Below, piece after piece: positions 1 to 6,844 of a stretch of DNA of 8,902 bases (its first letter is position 1; every line of letters starts with the position of its first letter). The stretch spans positions 1 through 8,902 of the forward strand of contig JAUYDG010000056.1 in NCBI GenBank assembly GCA_030691925.1, given 5' to 3'. The notes beneath the pieces were generated by a model. That model ran no database searches. It saw only the letters and a list, made by a program, of their open reading frames with translations, and had not been told where the DNA came from. The position numbers and the translations under genes are program-made. The DNA comes from Nanobdellota archaeon (GTDB taxonomy: Archaea; Nanobdellota; Nanobdellia; SCGC-AAA011-G17; VGLX01).

Positions 1-182
1 TACCATTAGGCTCAAGAATCATAGCCGTATGCGACACTTACGACGCCATGTTCAGGCACTACAACAGAAAAACCAAAGAACAGGCCGTAGAAGAGCTAAA
101 GAAGCTTAAAAAAACACAGCTAGACGAAAAAGTAGTCGACACGTTTTTAAAAATAATGGGAGATAAGAATGAAAATCGTTAA
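1..182 (+). CDS. HD-GYP-like protein, C-terminal fragment (5' end outside window)
   Basis: This reading frame is open from the left edge (first full codon at base 3) and ends at TAA 180-182, giving 59 residues. The fragment begins PLGSRIIAVCDTYDAM and continues through a Y-N-R segment to ELKKLKKTQLDEKVVDTFLKI. This matches the last two helices of HD-GYP-type phosphohydrolase domains, which typically read IPLGARI-AVAD-YDA, then R-Y-R/N, then a G-T-FDP-VV-AFL-like end. The metal-binding HD pair and the GYP signature lie upstream of the window, so catalytic competence and substrate (cyclic dinucleotide or other phosphate ester) cannot be judged. The last 14 bases overlap the cupin start, so the two are probably co-transcribed. 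A generic HD-domain protein is the alternative. Confidence 0.75.
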   Translation, partial: PLGSRIIAVCDTYDAMFRHYNRKTKEQAVEELKKLKKTQLDEKVVDTFLKIMGDKNENR

Positions 183-522
183 TGAAAAAGATGTAAAGGC
201 GATAGACGACCTGTGCGGACCTCTGAAAGAGGTATACAAGTCAGAGAACATAAGCCTTGCAACAGTAGTAATAAAAGCGGGAAGAGAGGCGCACCTTCAC
301 AAGCATCCAGAGTTGGAAGAGGTTTATTACATACTGTCCGGCCGAGGAAAAATGAGAGTAGGAGACTATGCTTACAGCATTAAGAAAGGAGATACTTTCG
401 CGATAGAGCCAAAAGACGCTCCGCACAAGGCGATAAACCCTTACAAGAAAGACATGAAAATACTCGTGGTGTGTAACCCGAAATTTGATATAAGCCTGTT
501 AGAAGATTTAGAAAATGGGTGA
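169..522 (+). CDS. Small single-domain cupin protein
   Basis: A 117-residue cupin_2-type beta-barrel protein, probably cytosolic because no signal peptide or membrane segment is visible. Cupin motif 1 is complete: G38, H44, H46, E51 and G58 fit G-x5-HxH-x4-E-x6-G. Motif 2 is also present as G74-D75, P81, H86 and N90. The three histidines plus E51 would bind one divalent metal. Small cupins of this type include sugar-phosphate isomerase-like, dioxygenase-like and simple ligand-binding proteins, and nothing here picks one, so substrate and reaction are unknown. The ATG at 169 is supported by GGGAGAT (158-164) just upstream and by a conserved-looking start MKIVNEKDV. The gene overlaps the upstream HD-GYP-like gene by 14 bases, pointing to one operon. 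It is followed by an 86-base gap. Confidence 0.85.
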   Translation: MKIVNEKDVKAIDDLCGPLKEVYKSENISLATVVIKAGREAHLHKHPELEEVYYILSGRGKMRVGDYAYSIKKGDTFAIEPKDAPHKAINPYKKDMKILVVCNPKFDISLLEDLENG

Positions 523-550
523 ATCAAGTTATAACATTTTAGGCTCTAAT

Positions 551-565
551 TCTTGTCTTATTTTC
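551..565 (+). terminator. Possible U-rich terminator after the cupin gene
   Basis: The stretch TCTTGTCTTATTTTC lies about 30 bases after the cupin stop and just before the next promoter. Archaeal RNA polymerase often terminates at T-rich runs without a hairpin, and no strong hairpin is seen here. This is a weak call from composition and position only. Confidence 0.3.
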
Positions 566-570
566 AAATA

Positions 571-584
571 GAAAAAGATTTAAT
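571..584 (+). promoter_or_regulatory. BRE/TATA promoter of the metallopeptidase-like gene
   Basis: GAAAAAGATTTAAT combines a purine-rich BRE-like half with a TATA-like half. Its TATA part is centred about 28 bases before the ATG at 609. Since archaeal transcription starts about 25-27 bases after the TATA box, the transcript would begin at or next to the start codon (leaderless). Confidence 0.6.
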
Positions 585-608
585 TCTCAAAATCTTTAAG
601 GTTTAAAG

Positions 609-3428
609 ATGAACAAGGCAAGAATACTGTTTTTAGTGTTAATAATCTGTTTAGCCTGTAGAATAAGCACTGCTCAAACTATTGCAAGCTATGATGTTCA
701 GCTGATGGAGGACTTCGGAGACCAGAACACTGTTAATGTCAAGGCAGTTTTTCCAGCAGGCATAGGAAGAGAACTGCACCTCAGCAACAATAACCGGGAT
801 TGGGAAGAATACGAAGAGCAGATAATAATAAAGAAAGCTTATGACTCACAAGGCAAGGATATCCGCGTTGAAAAGACTGACCAGGACACATGGGGGGTTA
901 ATTCAGATTCCGGATTCACTATAGAGTATTCTGCACACACAGCCATCCCGTTTGCTCTTAATCTAGAAAGTTATCCTACTTATCTGGCATACGTTTCTAA
1001 AGACTGCGGCCTTGTCCATACTGGAAGGATCTTGCTTGCGCCTCAAGGGGAAGGCAATATAAAGGTTAATTTTGCTCTGCCTGAAAGCTGGAAGATAATG
1101 GTTGATGAGACCTGGAAGAAAACTGGAGAGAACTCTTTTGAAACCAGCTTAAGAGACCTTTACGCGCTTATCGCCCTAGGAAAAATTGACGTTTACTCTG
1201 AAAGCTTCGGTGACAATCAAAAGCTGAACGTAGGTGTTTGCGGCAAAACAAAGTACGACAAGAGCAAGTATCTTCCCGGACTAAAGACTTGCGCAGATTA
1301 TTTCCATGAAAACGTTGGCAAGCTTCCGCAGAAAGAACTTAACGTTTTTATCACAGAACTTCCGTTGCCAGGAGATTATATGGGGGAGCCTTTCAGAATT
1401 ACAATTAACAGGGCTGACAGGAGCTGGGGGATGTTTGAAGGGATGATATGGCATTACTGGTTCTTAAGGCCTGCTTATTATAAAAACGATGAGGAAGGGG
1501 GAAAAGTTTGGTGGTTTGGCGAAGCGTTAAGCCCGTTCATACTTTATCCGATTTACAAAAAGCTTGATGTTGTTCCTGAAATCGAGAAAGAACAATGGGA
1601 GCCGTTCACTTTTCCTGACTTGTCATGGAAGAACTGGCAGATGATTTTCGAGCCGAGCATCGGGACAAAATATGACATTGCGCTGGTAGATTATTACAGA
1701 ATGAACCAAGAAACAGGAGATCGTGGCTACTATCACCCTGTCCCTTACATAAAGGGCGATCTAGTTCTAGAAATGCTGGACGAATCAATGACTGAAGTAA
1801 CGCACGGAAAAAAAGACATAAAAGATGTTACAAAATACATCTATGAAAACTATGCCTTAAAAGGCATCGGCTATACTATCGAAGATGTCTTGAATGCTTT
1901 CAACACTGTTTCAGGCAATGACTATTCTGATTTTTTTAAAGCTTACATCTTTGGCAACGAAAGATTTCCCATACTAAAAGAAGGAAATGACTACCGTTTT
2001 GACTGGTCAGTACTTGGCGATAAAACGTACGCGAGCGTACCAAATAAAGAAAAAGCAAGACCACTAGTTGGACTGCTCTCTAGAGATTCAAAAGAGACTG
2101 TGAACCTTGAGCTGAAAAAAGAAAGTAAGCACTTCGCAGTTTATTTCCACCCGCAGGACTCGGAAGAAGCAGCTCTGATGCTCTTAGGCGCAGAACGGGC
2201 TTACAACTCAGTTGCTAAAGTCTACGGCGGGGAGCCAAAGCTCAAAATCAAGATGTTCATGACGTACGATAAGAACGAAGCGACAGAAGGTTTCGGATAC
2301 AACCCTCCGGGCGGCTTGACTGAGGATTCAAGCGGTGGCGGCCCATCATCTGACATCGGCGATGAATTAATGTGGTTGAAAACGATAAGCAAAAAAGAGA
2401 CTTGGATTTTGTCGAGCATGGGAATCCCACATGAGCTAGGCCATGTTTACATGAGGCAGCTCTACCCGGGGATATATTTTACCGGGGCAAAGAGCCTTTC
2501 TGAAGTTCCAGAACTCGTCAAGAAAGGGATGTACAACGAATACTGGCTGAGCTGGTTCAGCGAAGGCTTAGCCACTTATGCAGCGCTGGAATGCTGGCTC
2601 GATAACGTAAATGAAAAAGATATGGAAAATTTAGAAACTAATGTTGTCATAAACCGTGATGCTTTCAAACAACTAATCGAATCTGCTAAGACAAAAAACC
2701 CGCCTCTAGTCGAGCTCTCAAAACTAAATGATATCAACAAGGATGACATGAAATCGGTTTACCTGTCCGAAGCCGAGACTATGAGCTTCTTCAGTTACAT
2801 CTATCAAAGATACGGCAAAGAGGGCATGCACAAACTTCTTTCAGAGTACGACAAAGGTGTTACTGTATATCAAGCTGCGGAGAATGCGTTCGGCACTTCT
2901 TTTGCAGAACTTGAAAAGGATTGGAAATCTTTGATTGAGAAGACAGCCACAAATAATAATATTGTTGACAAAGAATTGGAACGCATACGAAAAGAGGGGT
3001 TTGATACTTCTAAAGTGATGCAGGTTAAAAAACAAGAACCTTTCCTTGCTCTTTTTATGGCTTACACGATTGAGAAATATACAACGCCATGCCCACCCCC
3101 AATTGAAGTTTCAGAGCAGACGAGCGGTTTCCCGTGGCTAATACTAATAATCCTAATCATCATAATTGCTGTTCTTGTATTAATAACAAGAAAAGTCATA
3201 AAGTCTTTATCTAAAAAAGATAATAAAACTACCATACCGCCCGATAAGAAAGTAAGAAGTCACAAAATCCTTAAAACATTTTTAATATTCTTACTAGTTT
3301 TTGTAATCCTTATAATCATTGGAATCCCATTACTTATTGCTATAATCCTATCAGGCATAATCTTAGGTTTGATAATACTCATAAGAAAGGTTATAAGATT
3401 TTTATTTAAGAAAAAAAATTTAAGGTAA
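609..3428 (+). CDS. Exported, membrane-anchored tandem gluzincin: inactive M61-like half plus HELGH metallopeptidase half
   Basis: A 939-residue protein. Residues 1-22 form a Sec signal peptide (basic start, hydrophobic core, likely cleavage after STA). Residues about 23-460 resemble family M61 (glycyl aminopeptidase-like): an N-terminal beta domain, then EGMIWHYWF near 277-285 and WWFGEA at 301-306, then a helical end with ENYALKGIGYTIEDVL and a DFFKAYI-GNERFPI-like finish. Where M61 has HExxH this half has G278-M-I-W-H282, so two zinc-site residues are lost. Residues about 490-800 form a second gluzincin domain of the peptidase MA type: H608-E-L-G-H612 and E652 in WFSEGLATY, all intact. A membrane segment follows (842-860), then a basic linker and a 39-residue hydrophobic stretch (887-925) able to span twice. 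The catalytic part is probably outside the cell. Substrate unknown. Its stop overlaps the convergent top6A gene by nine bases. Confidence 0.82.
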   Translation: MNKARILFLVLIICLACRISTAQTIASYDVQLMEDFGDQNTVNVKAVFPAGIGRELHLSNNNRDWEEYEEQIIIKKAYDSQGKDIRVEKTDQDTWGVNSDSGFTIEYSAHTAIPFALNLESYPTYLAYVSKDCGLVHTGRILLAPQGEGNIKVNFALPESWKIMVDETWKKTGENSFETSLRDLYALIALGKIDVYSESFGDNQKLNVGVCGKTKYDKSKYLPGLKTCADYFHENVGKLPQKELNVFITELPLPGDYMGEPFRITINRADRSWGMFEGMIWHYWFLRPAYYKNDEEGGKVWWFGEALSPFILYPIYKKLDVVPEIEKEQWEPFTFPDLSWKNWQMIFEPSIGTKYDIALVDYYRMNQETGDRGYYHPVPYIKGDLVLEMLDESMTEVTHGKKDIKDVTKYIYENYALKGIGYTIEDVLNAFNTVSGNDYSDFFKAYIFGNERFPILKEGNDYRFDWSVLGDKTYASVPNKEKARPLVGLLSRDSKETVNLELKKESKHFAVYFHPQDSEEAALMLLGAERAYNSVAKVYGGEPKLKIKMFMTYDKNEATEGFGYNPPGGLTEDSSGGGPSSDIGDELMWLKTISKKETWILSSMGIPHELGHVYMRQLYPGIYFTGAKSLSEVPELVKKGMYNEYWLSWFSEGLATYAALECWLDNVNEKDMENLETNVVINRDAFKQLIESAKTKNPPLVELSKLNDINKDDMKSVYLSEAETMSFFSYIYQRYGKEGMHKLLSEYDKGVTVYQAAENAFGTSFAELEKDWKSLIEKTATNNNIVDKELERIRKEGFDTSKVMQVKKQEPFLALFMAYTIEKYTTPCPPPIEVSEQTSGFPWLILIILIIIIAVLVLITRKVIKSLSKKDNKTTIPPDKKVRSHKILKTFLIFLLVFVILIIIGIPLLIAIILSGIILGLIILIRKVIRFLFKKKNLR
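3174..3419 (+). repeat. Duplicated membrane-exit/basic-tail segment inside the metallopeptidase gene
   Basis: Residues 856-872 (bases 3174-3224) and 921-937 (bases 3369-3419) are similar: LVLITRKVIKSLSKKDN versus LIILIRKVIRFLFKKKN, allowing one gap. Each copy follows a hydrophobic segment and ends in lysines. The DNA of the two copies is also partly alike. It may be a small internal duplication of a membrane-anchor module, or convergence driven by membrane composition. Confidence 0.45.
3411..3418 (-). terminator. U8 tract directly after top6A
   Basis: Read on the minus strand, the top6A stop codon is followed within two bases by eight consecutive T residues, then CTTAAAT. U-rich tracts are the usual archaeal intrinsic termination signal. 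The tract lies inside the last lysine codons of the convergent metallopeptidase gene. Confidence 0.5.
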
Positions 3429-4502
3429 GAACTTCTCAGGGTGTTTAAGCTTCTGAGGCAAATATTTTTCCATCACAAAATTCAGCCCATGGGCTGCAAG
3501 TGCCTGCTGTTCTGCCCTTTTTCCCATCTGCTCTAAAAGTTTCAGTTCCTTAGCCCATTCTTTATGACTTTGAATAAAAGGGTCGTTCTTGAACAAATCT
3601 TTTATCTTTTTAAGGTCTACATCTTTCAAAGGATGTGTCGGTAGTTTATAGTCTGTTATATCTTGAGCAGTTATACCCAAGAATCTTGCTTGCGGCACAC
3701 AGAAGAACTCATTGATATGCGCAGCATTACCTGAACCCACCTTGAGTGTCCTATATATTGATGACCAACCGTACGGGTCTCCGTCGGAAAATACATAAAC
3801 GGGCAATTTTTTCTCATCTGCCAGTTTTCTGATGAACCTTCTGCATGCTCTTGAAGGCACTCCACCCATTGATACTATCACGCAGTGCACTTTTTTCCAG
3901 TAGTTGTGCCTGTTAAGCCTCTCAAACATACCCTTAGTTTCGATAGCAAGTATGAACTTTGCATCGGTTTCGAATTCCAGATGCTCTACAGAAGTAGGGA
4001 TAGAGTAAGCTCCCGAGCCGAATTTAGTGCAGTCAATCTTTATTACTTTTTTCGTGTCAGGATTCTTGTCTATCACTATCAGCTCTCCTGCCACGTCACC
4101 TCCGTGCTCGTCAGCAGAGAATCCAAGCTGCTCCCTGTTTACCATGAACATTGCTTCCACATCATCCATCACTGTATCAGATTCTACCTGCTCATGGAAC
4201 CTGGCATCCCCCCAGTTCTTGCTCACGTAATAGACCTCCCTTTTAGTGGCCATGTCGTCGGTAGTCAGCAGGTCTTTTGATATCGCCATCATTCTCAGCG
4301 TTTGGGCGAATGTCTTAACAGTGTTCACGCTTAAAGTTCTTATTTTAGTCTTGCCCAGCAGTTCAAAAAATCCTTTTTTGGGGTCATACTTCACGTTGTT
4401 CAATACCCTTAACGGAAAAGTCATGGATGGCTGTTTCTTTTTCAAAATCTTCTGGTAAATATCGCTTGCTGACTCTTTGATCTTACTCAATGTCTTTGTC
4501 AT
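3420..4502 (-). CDS. top6A: DNA topoisomerase VI subunit A
   Basis: A 360-residue Spo11/Top6A family protein, the DNA-cleaving subunit of the A2B2 type IIB topoisomerase. It makes a transient double-strand break through a 5'-phosphotyrosyl link. The winged-helix part carries R88-E-V-Y-Y92, matching the family's R-D/E-I-F/Y-Y motif, so Y92 is the likely catalytic tyrosine. The Toprim domain follows with E188 (AIETKG) and D240-G-D242-PYG for magnesium. The C-terminal part (QARFLGITAQDI, then a helical tail) is typical. Length is normal for archaeal Top6A. The ATG at 4502 lies 20 bases inside the top6B end and is preceded on its strand by a Shine-Dalgarno-like AGGGGGTCA, supporting this start and translational coupling. 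It ends tail-to-tail with the metallopeptidase gene, overlapping by nine bases. Confidence 0.97.
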   Translation of the reverse strand: MTKTLSKIKESASDIYQKILKKKQPSMTFPLRVLNNVKYDPKKGFFELLGKTKIRTLSVNTVKTFAQTLRMMAISKDLLTTDDMATKREVYYVSKNWGDARFHEQVESDTVMDDVEAMFMVNREQLGFSADEHGGDVAGELIVIDKNPDTKKVIKIDCTKFGSGAYSIPTSVEHLEFETDAKFILAIETKGMFERLNRHNYWKKVHCVIVSMGGVPSRACRRFIRKLADEKKLPVYVFSDGDPYGWSSIYRTLKVGSGNAAHINEFFCVPQARFLGITAQDITDYKLPTHPLKDVDLKKIKDLFKNDPFIQSHKEWAKELKLLEQMGKRAEQQALAAHGLNFVMEKYLPQKLKHPEKFLP

Positions 4503-6123
4503 GCTCTGACCCCCTATGCTTTTCCAAAATCTCCTTCAAATGCTTATCTATTTTTTTCGTTTCTTCCTCTTTTAAGCTTAATATATCTTTCAAAGCTATG
4601 CCTATATGGGGGAGGTAGGTTTCTATGTAGGATTTTTTCTTTGCCTCATGCTCAGCCTTCCTCCTCCTTGAAAGGAAAAGCGCTAATTGCCTCCCACATT
4701 CCTGCAATGCTAATTTCATCTCTTTTATTATCTCAGGATAATGCGCTATCGCCTCCTTTGACTCTGAAGTGAAAGGCACCCAGACTGATGCCATGTGAAC
4801 CATTATTACCATGGGGGCTGTTGGCAATGCCCCTTTGCTCTGGCTTATGCTATAGTTTCTCCAGTTAGTCTCGAGTATGGACTTGCAGACTGCGCAAGCG
4901 CTCTGCTGGTAAAGCAGCGGCACCCTGTTGGCAAATCTTATCACCCTAACTAATTCTTCAGCCGGCAGCTCTCCGCCATATGCTACTGCAGCTTCTACGA
5001 TGAAAGGATTCCCCCTGTAAACTGACGGAGGCCGGGTAGCCGCTGCGTAAAATTCTGCGTTAACTTCTTTCTTCAAGCCTTTAAGCATAAGCTCTTCACC
5101 TATAGGCGCCAGACAATTTGTAGGCGGAGCCATTATCTTCGTCTCATTGACTGCCTTGTAAAGCTTGTCTACTTCCTGCGTAGCGATCCTGGAAGGCCTT
5201 GCGTTCTCGAAAAGCCCTGCTTTTTGGCATATCTCCTTGGCAATCCTCGGGCTTACCCTCGAAAATTCTTGTTTTAGAAAAGCCTGTAAATTTCTGGCCT
5301 TGGTCTCTTTGAGCATGTTCATCAGCATGCCCAGTTCTACACCATAAGGGTGAGGTTTTATCGCCTTAGGCTCCATCGGTAAATCTTTAGTGGCTCTTGG
5401 AAAATCTACCTTCTGACTCTCAGGAGAAAAATAAATTATCGAAGCATGAGGATTTGCAATTGCAGTCTGCTTCAAGTACTCTTCAACGCTTTGCCTGCCT
5501 TTCACGTACTTTGCTTCCAGCTCTATCGAAACCCTGGTGCCATGATCCTTATCCCATGCAGTCTCTTCCTCTTTAAGGATTTCCGGCTCGTTCTTCTTCG
5601 TGTCGATGTGGAGCTCATAATACATTGCAGGCTTCTTAGGCGAAATCCTTGTAGTTATTTTTACAGGCTTACCAGTTGTTAACTGGCCATACATGCCCGC
5701 TGCCGAAATCCCAATCCCTTGCTGTCCACGGCTCATTTTCATCGTGTGGAACTTAGAACCATACAAAAGCTTGGCGAATATTCTTGGGACTTGTTGCTTG
5801 ACAATGCCTGGCCCATTATCCTCTACCGATATTAAGAACCTGTCAGCTACTGAAGCTTCTTTGCCTTCCAAAGGGGATACCATTACTATAATATCAGGAG
5901 GTACTCTCATCTCTTCGCAGGCATCTAGGCTATTATCAACAGCCTCCTTTATAGTAGTCAGCAAGGCTTTCCTCGGATTATCAAAGCCTAACAAGTGCCT
6001 GTTTTTCGCAAAGAATTCTGCTACCGAGATTTCTCTCTGCTTCTTGGCAAGCTCTTCCGCTTTTATAACCTCTTTCACAGGTTCTTTATCCCCGCTTATC
6101 TCTGTAAGTTTCTTCTGAACCAT
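4483..6123 (-). CDS. top6B: DNA topoisomerase VI subunit B (GHKL ATPase)
   Basis: A 546-residue ATPase subunit of topoisomerase VI; ATP binding dimerises the B subunits and drives strand passage through the break made by subunit A. The GHKL Bergerat fold is clear: N-box with E60 and N64 (IKEAVDNSLDA), G1 box D102-NGPG, and glycine-rich lid GQQGIGISAAGMYGQ at 133-147. A helix-two-turn-helix region spans about 265-305. The transducer domain begins near TRPPSVYRGNPFIVE (363-377) and includes the FANRVPLLYQQSACA segment. K456 in FTSESKEAIA is the likely switch lysine that contacts ATP. The C-terminal tail after about 485 is highly charged and probably helical. It is first in the top6B-top6A operon, the usual archaeal order, and is transcribed from a promoter shared back-to-back with nth. 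Confidence 0.97.
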   Translation of the reverse strand: MVQKKLTEISGDKEPVKEVIKAEELAKKQREISVAEFFAKNRHLLGFDNPRKALLTTIKEAVDNSLDACEEMRVPPDIIVMVSPLEGKEASVADRFLISVEDNGPGIVKQQVPRIFAKLLYGSKFHTMKMSRGQQGIGISAAGMYGQLTTGKPVKITTRISPKKPAMYYELHIDTKKNEPEILKEEETAWDKDHGTRVSIELEAKYVKGRQSVEEYLKQTAIANPHASIIYFSPESQKVDFPRATKDLPMEPKAIKPHPYGVELGMLMNMLKETKARNLQAFLKQEFSRVSPRIAKEICQKAGLFENARPSRIATQEVDKLYKAVNETKIMAPPTNCLAPIGEELMLKGLKKEVNAEFYAAATRPPSVYRGNPFIVEAAVAYGGELPAEELVRVIRFANRVPLLYQQSACAVCKSILETNWRNYSISQSKGALPTAPMVIMVHMASVWVPFTSESKEAIAHYPEIIKEMKLALQECGRQLALFLSRRRKAEHEAKKKSYIETYLPHIGIALKDILSLKEEETKKIDKHLKEILEKHRGSEHDKDIE

Positions 6124-6151
6124 TAGATAACTAAAATTCGGCGAAGAAGTT

Positions 6152-6165
6152 AATAAATTTTTTTA
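6152..6165 (-). promoter_or_regulatory. TATA-like promoter of the top6B-top6A operon
   Basis: On the minus strand the sequence AAAAAATTTATTA lies about 30-42 bases before the top6B ATG (6123). Standard TATA-to-start spacing puts the transcript start within roughly ten bases of the ATG, and no Shine-Dalgarno sequence is seen in that gap. Confidence 0.5.
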
Positions 6166-6210
6166 TAGTCAAGTTTTACTGGTTACTAATATTTTTTCCT
6201 GTTTCCGACA

Positions 6211-6225
6211 GAAAAGAATTAAAAA
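6211..6225 (+). promoter_or_regulatory. BRE/TATA promoter of the nth operon
   Basis: GAAAAGAATTAAAAA has the same purine-then-TATA look as the promoter at 571-584. It is centred about 28-30 bases before the nth ATG at 6248, predicting a leaderless transcript. No Shine-Dalgarno match precedes the ATG. With the opposing signal at 6152-6165 it accounts for the 124-base divergent intergenic region. Confidence 0.6.
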
Positions 6226-6247
6226 CACCAAGAGCATTTAATAATGC

Positions 6248-6844
6248 ATGGACAAGGCAAAGGCGCGCAAACAACTAGAGGAGATAAAAAAGCTTTACCC
6301 CAAGACCCACCATTATACAGACTTCTCAAACACGTTCGAGCTCGCAATTGCGACAATACTCTCAGCCCAGTGCCTTGACACAGTCGTGAACAATGTTACA
6401 AAAGAGCTTTTCAAAAAGTATCCTAATGCTAAGAAGCTCGCAAAAGCAGACATGAAAGACGTTGAAAAAATAATAAGCCCAATAACGTTTTACAAAAACA
6501 AGGCAAAAATGATAAAGAACGCTTCAGCAATGATCGTTGAAAAATTCCACGGCAAAGTTCCTGATAAGATGGAAGAACTTATACAGATTCCAGGCATTGG
6601 AAGAAAATCAGCAAACGCAATACTTGCCCACGGATTCAACAAAGTAGAGGGCATAGTCGTTGACACCCATGTGATACAAGTCGCTAACCGCTTAGGATGG
6701 TCTAAGAACAAGGATCCTGAAAAGATAGAAAAAGACCTTATGCAGCTGTTTGACAAGAAAGACTGGAAATGGCTGCAGTTCTACCTGAAATCGTACAACC
6801 TCGATTACAAGAAAAAGGCTGCAAAGATAAAAGGCGAGAAATGA
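6248..6844 (+). CDS. nth: Endonuclease III-type DNA glycosylase/AP lyase lacking the Fe-S cluster loop
   Basis: A 198-residue HhH-GPD glycosylase of base excision repair that would remove oxidised pyrimidines and nick the abasic site. It aligns with E. coli Nth along its length: [14 protein letters not shown] near the start, the helix-hairpin-helix [16 protein letters not shown] with catalytic lysine K120, and [14 protein letters not shown] with catalytic aspartate D139. The usual C-terminal C-x6-C-x2-C-x5-C ligand set of a 4Fe-4S cluster is absent; the protein ends in a lysine-rich tail after [11 protein letters not shown], where the first cysteine would fall. The other two frames do not supply the missing cysteines, so a simple frameshift is not the cause. 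The ATG at 6248 fits the family start (MDKAKARK). Its stop overlaps the phosphoesterase start as ATGA. Bias toward thymine glycol or mismatched bases cannot be told. Confidence 0.93.
   Translation: MDKAKARKQLEEIKKLYPKTHHYTDFSNTFELAIATILSAQCLDTVVNNVTKELFKKYPNAKKLAKADMKDVEKIISPITFYKNKAKMIKNASAMIVEKFHGKVPDKMEELIQIPGIGRKSANAILAHGFNKVEGIVVDTHVIQVANRLGWSKNKDPEKIEKDLMQLFDKKDWKWLQFYLKSYNLDYKKKAAKIKGEK

Noticed and set aside
642..659. Possible lipoprotein lipobox (ICLAC) in the metallopeptidase signal peptide
   Set aside because: The residue three before the cysteine is itself cysteine rather than the usual leucine, and a better ordinary cleavage site (STA then Q) lies five residues later.
1852..1867. 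Inverted repeat ATGCCTT-AA-AAGGCAT
   Set aside because: It is inside the metallopeptidase coding region (NYALKGIG), the two-base loop is too tight for a stable RNA hairpin, and no regulatory context is visible.
2027..2040. Inverted repeat GTACGC-GA-GCGTAC
   Set aside because: Short, within coding sequence between the two peptidase-like halves, and probably chance; not a plausible recombination site without a second copy.
3885..4280. 131-residue open frame opposite top6A
   Set aside because: It is antisense to a strongly conserved gene, has no recognisable domain, and is explained as a shadow of top6A codons.
5693..6118. 141-residue open frame opposite top6B
   Set aside because: It lies wholly antisense to the conserved GHKL ATPase domain and has no independent support.
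6769..6840. Upstream start for the phosphoesterase at 6769
   Set aside because: The extra 24 residues overlap the nth coding region in another frame, do not match the family, and the ATGA overlap at 6841 gives a natural coupled start.
6780..6844. Frameshift hiding the Nth Fe-S cluster
   Set aside because: The other two frames were read: one meets a stop almost at once and the other has a single cysteine, so no C-x6-C-x2-C-x5-C pattern is recoverable.
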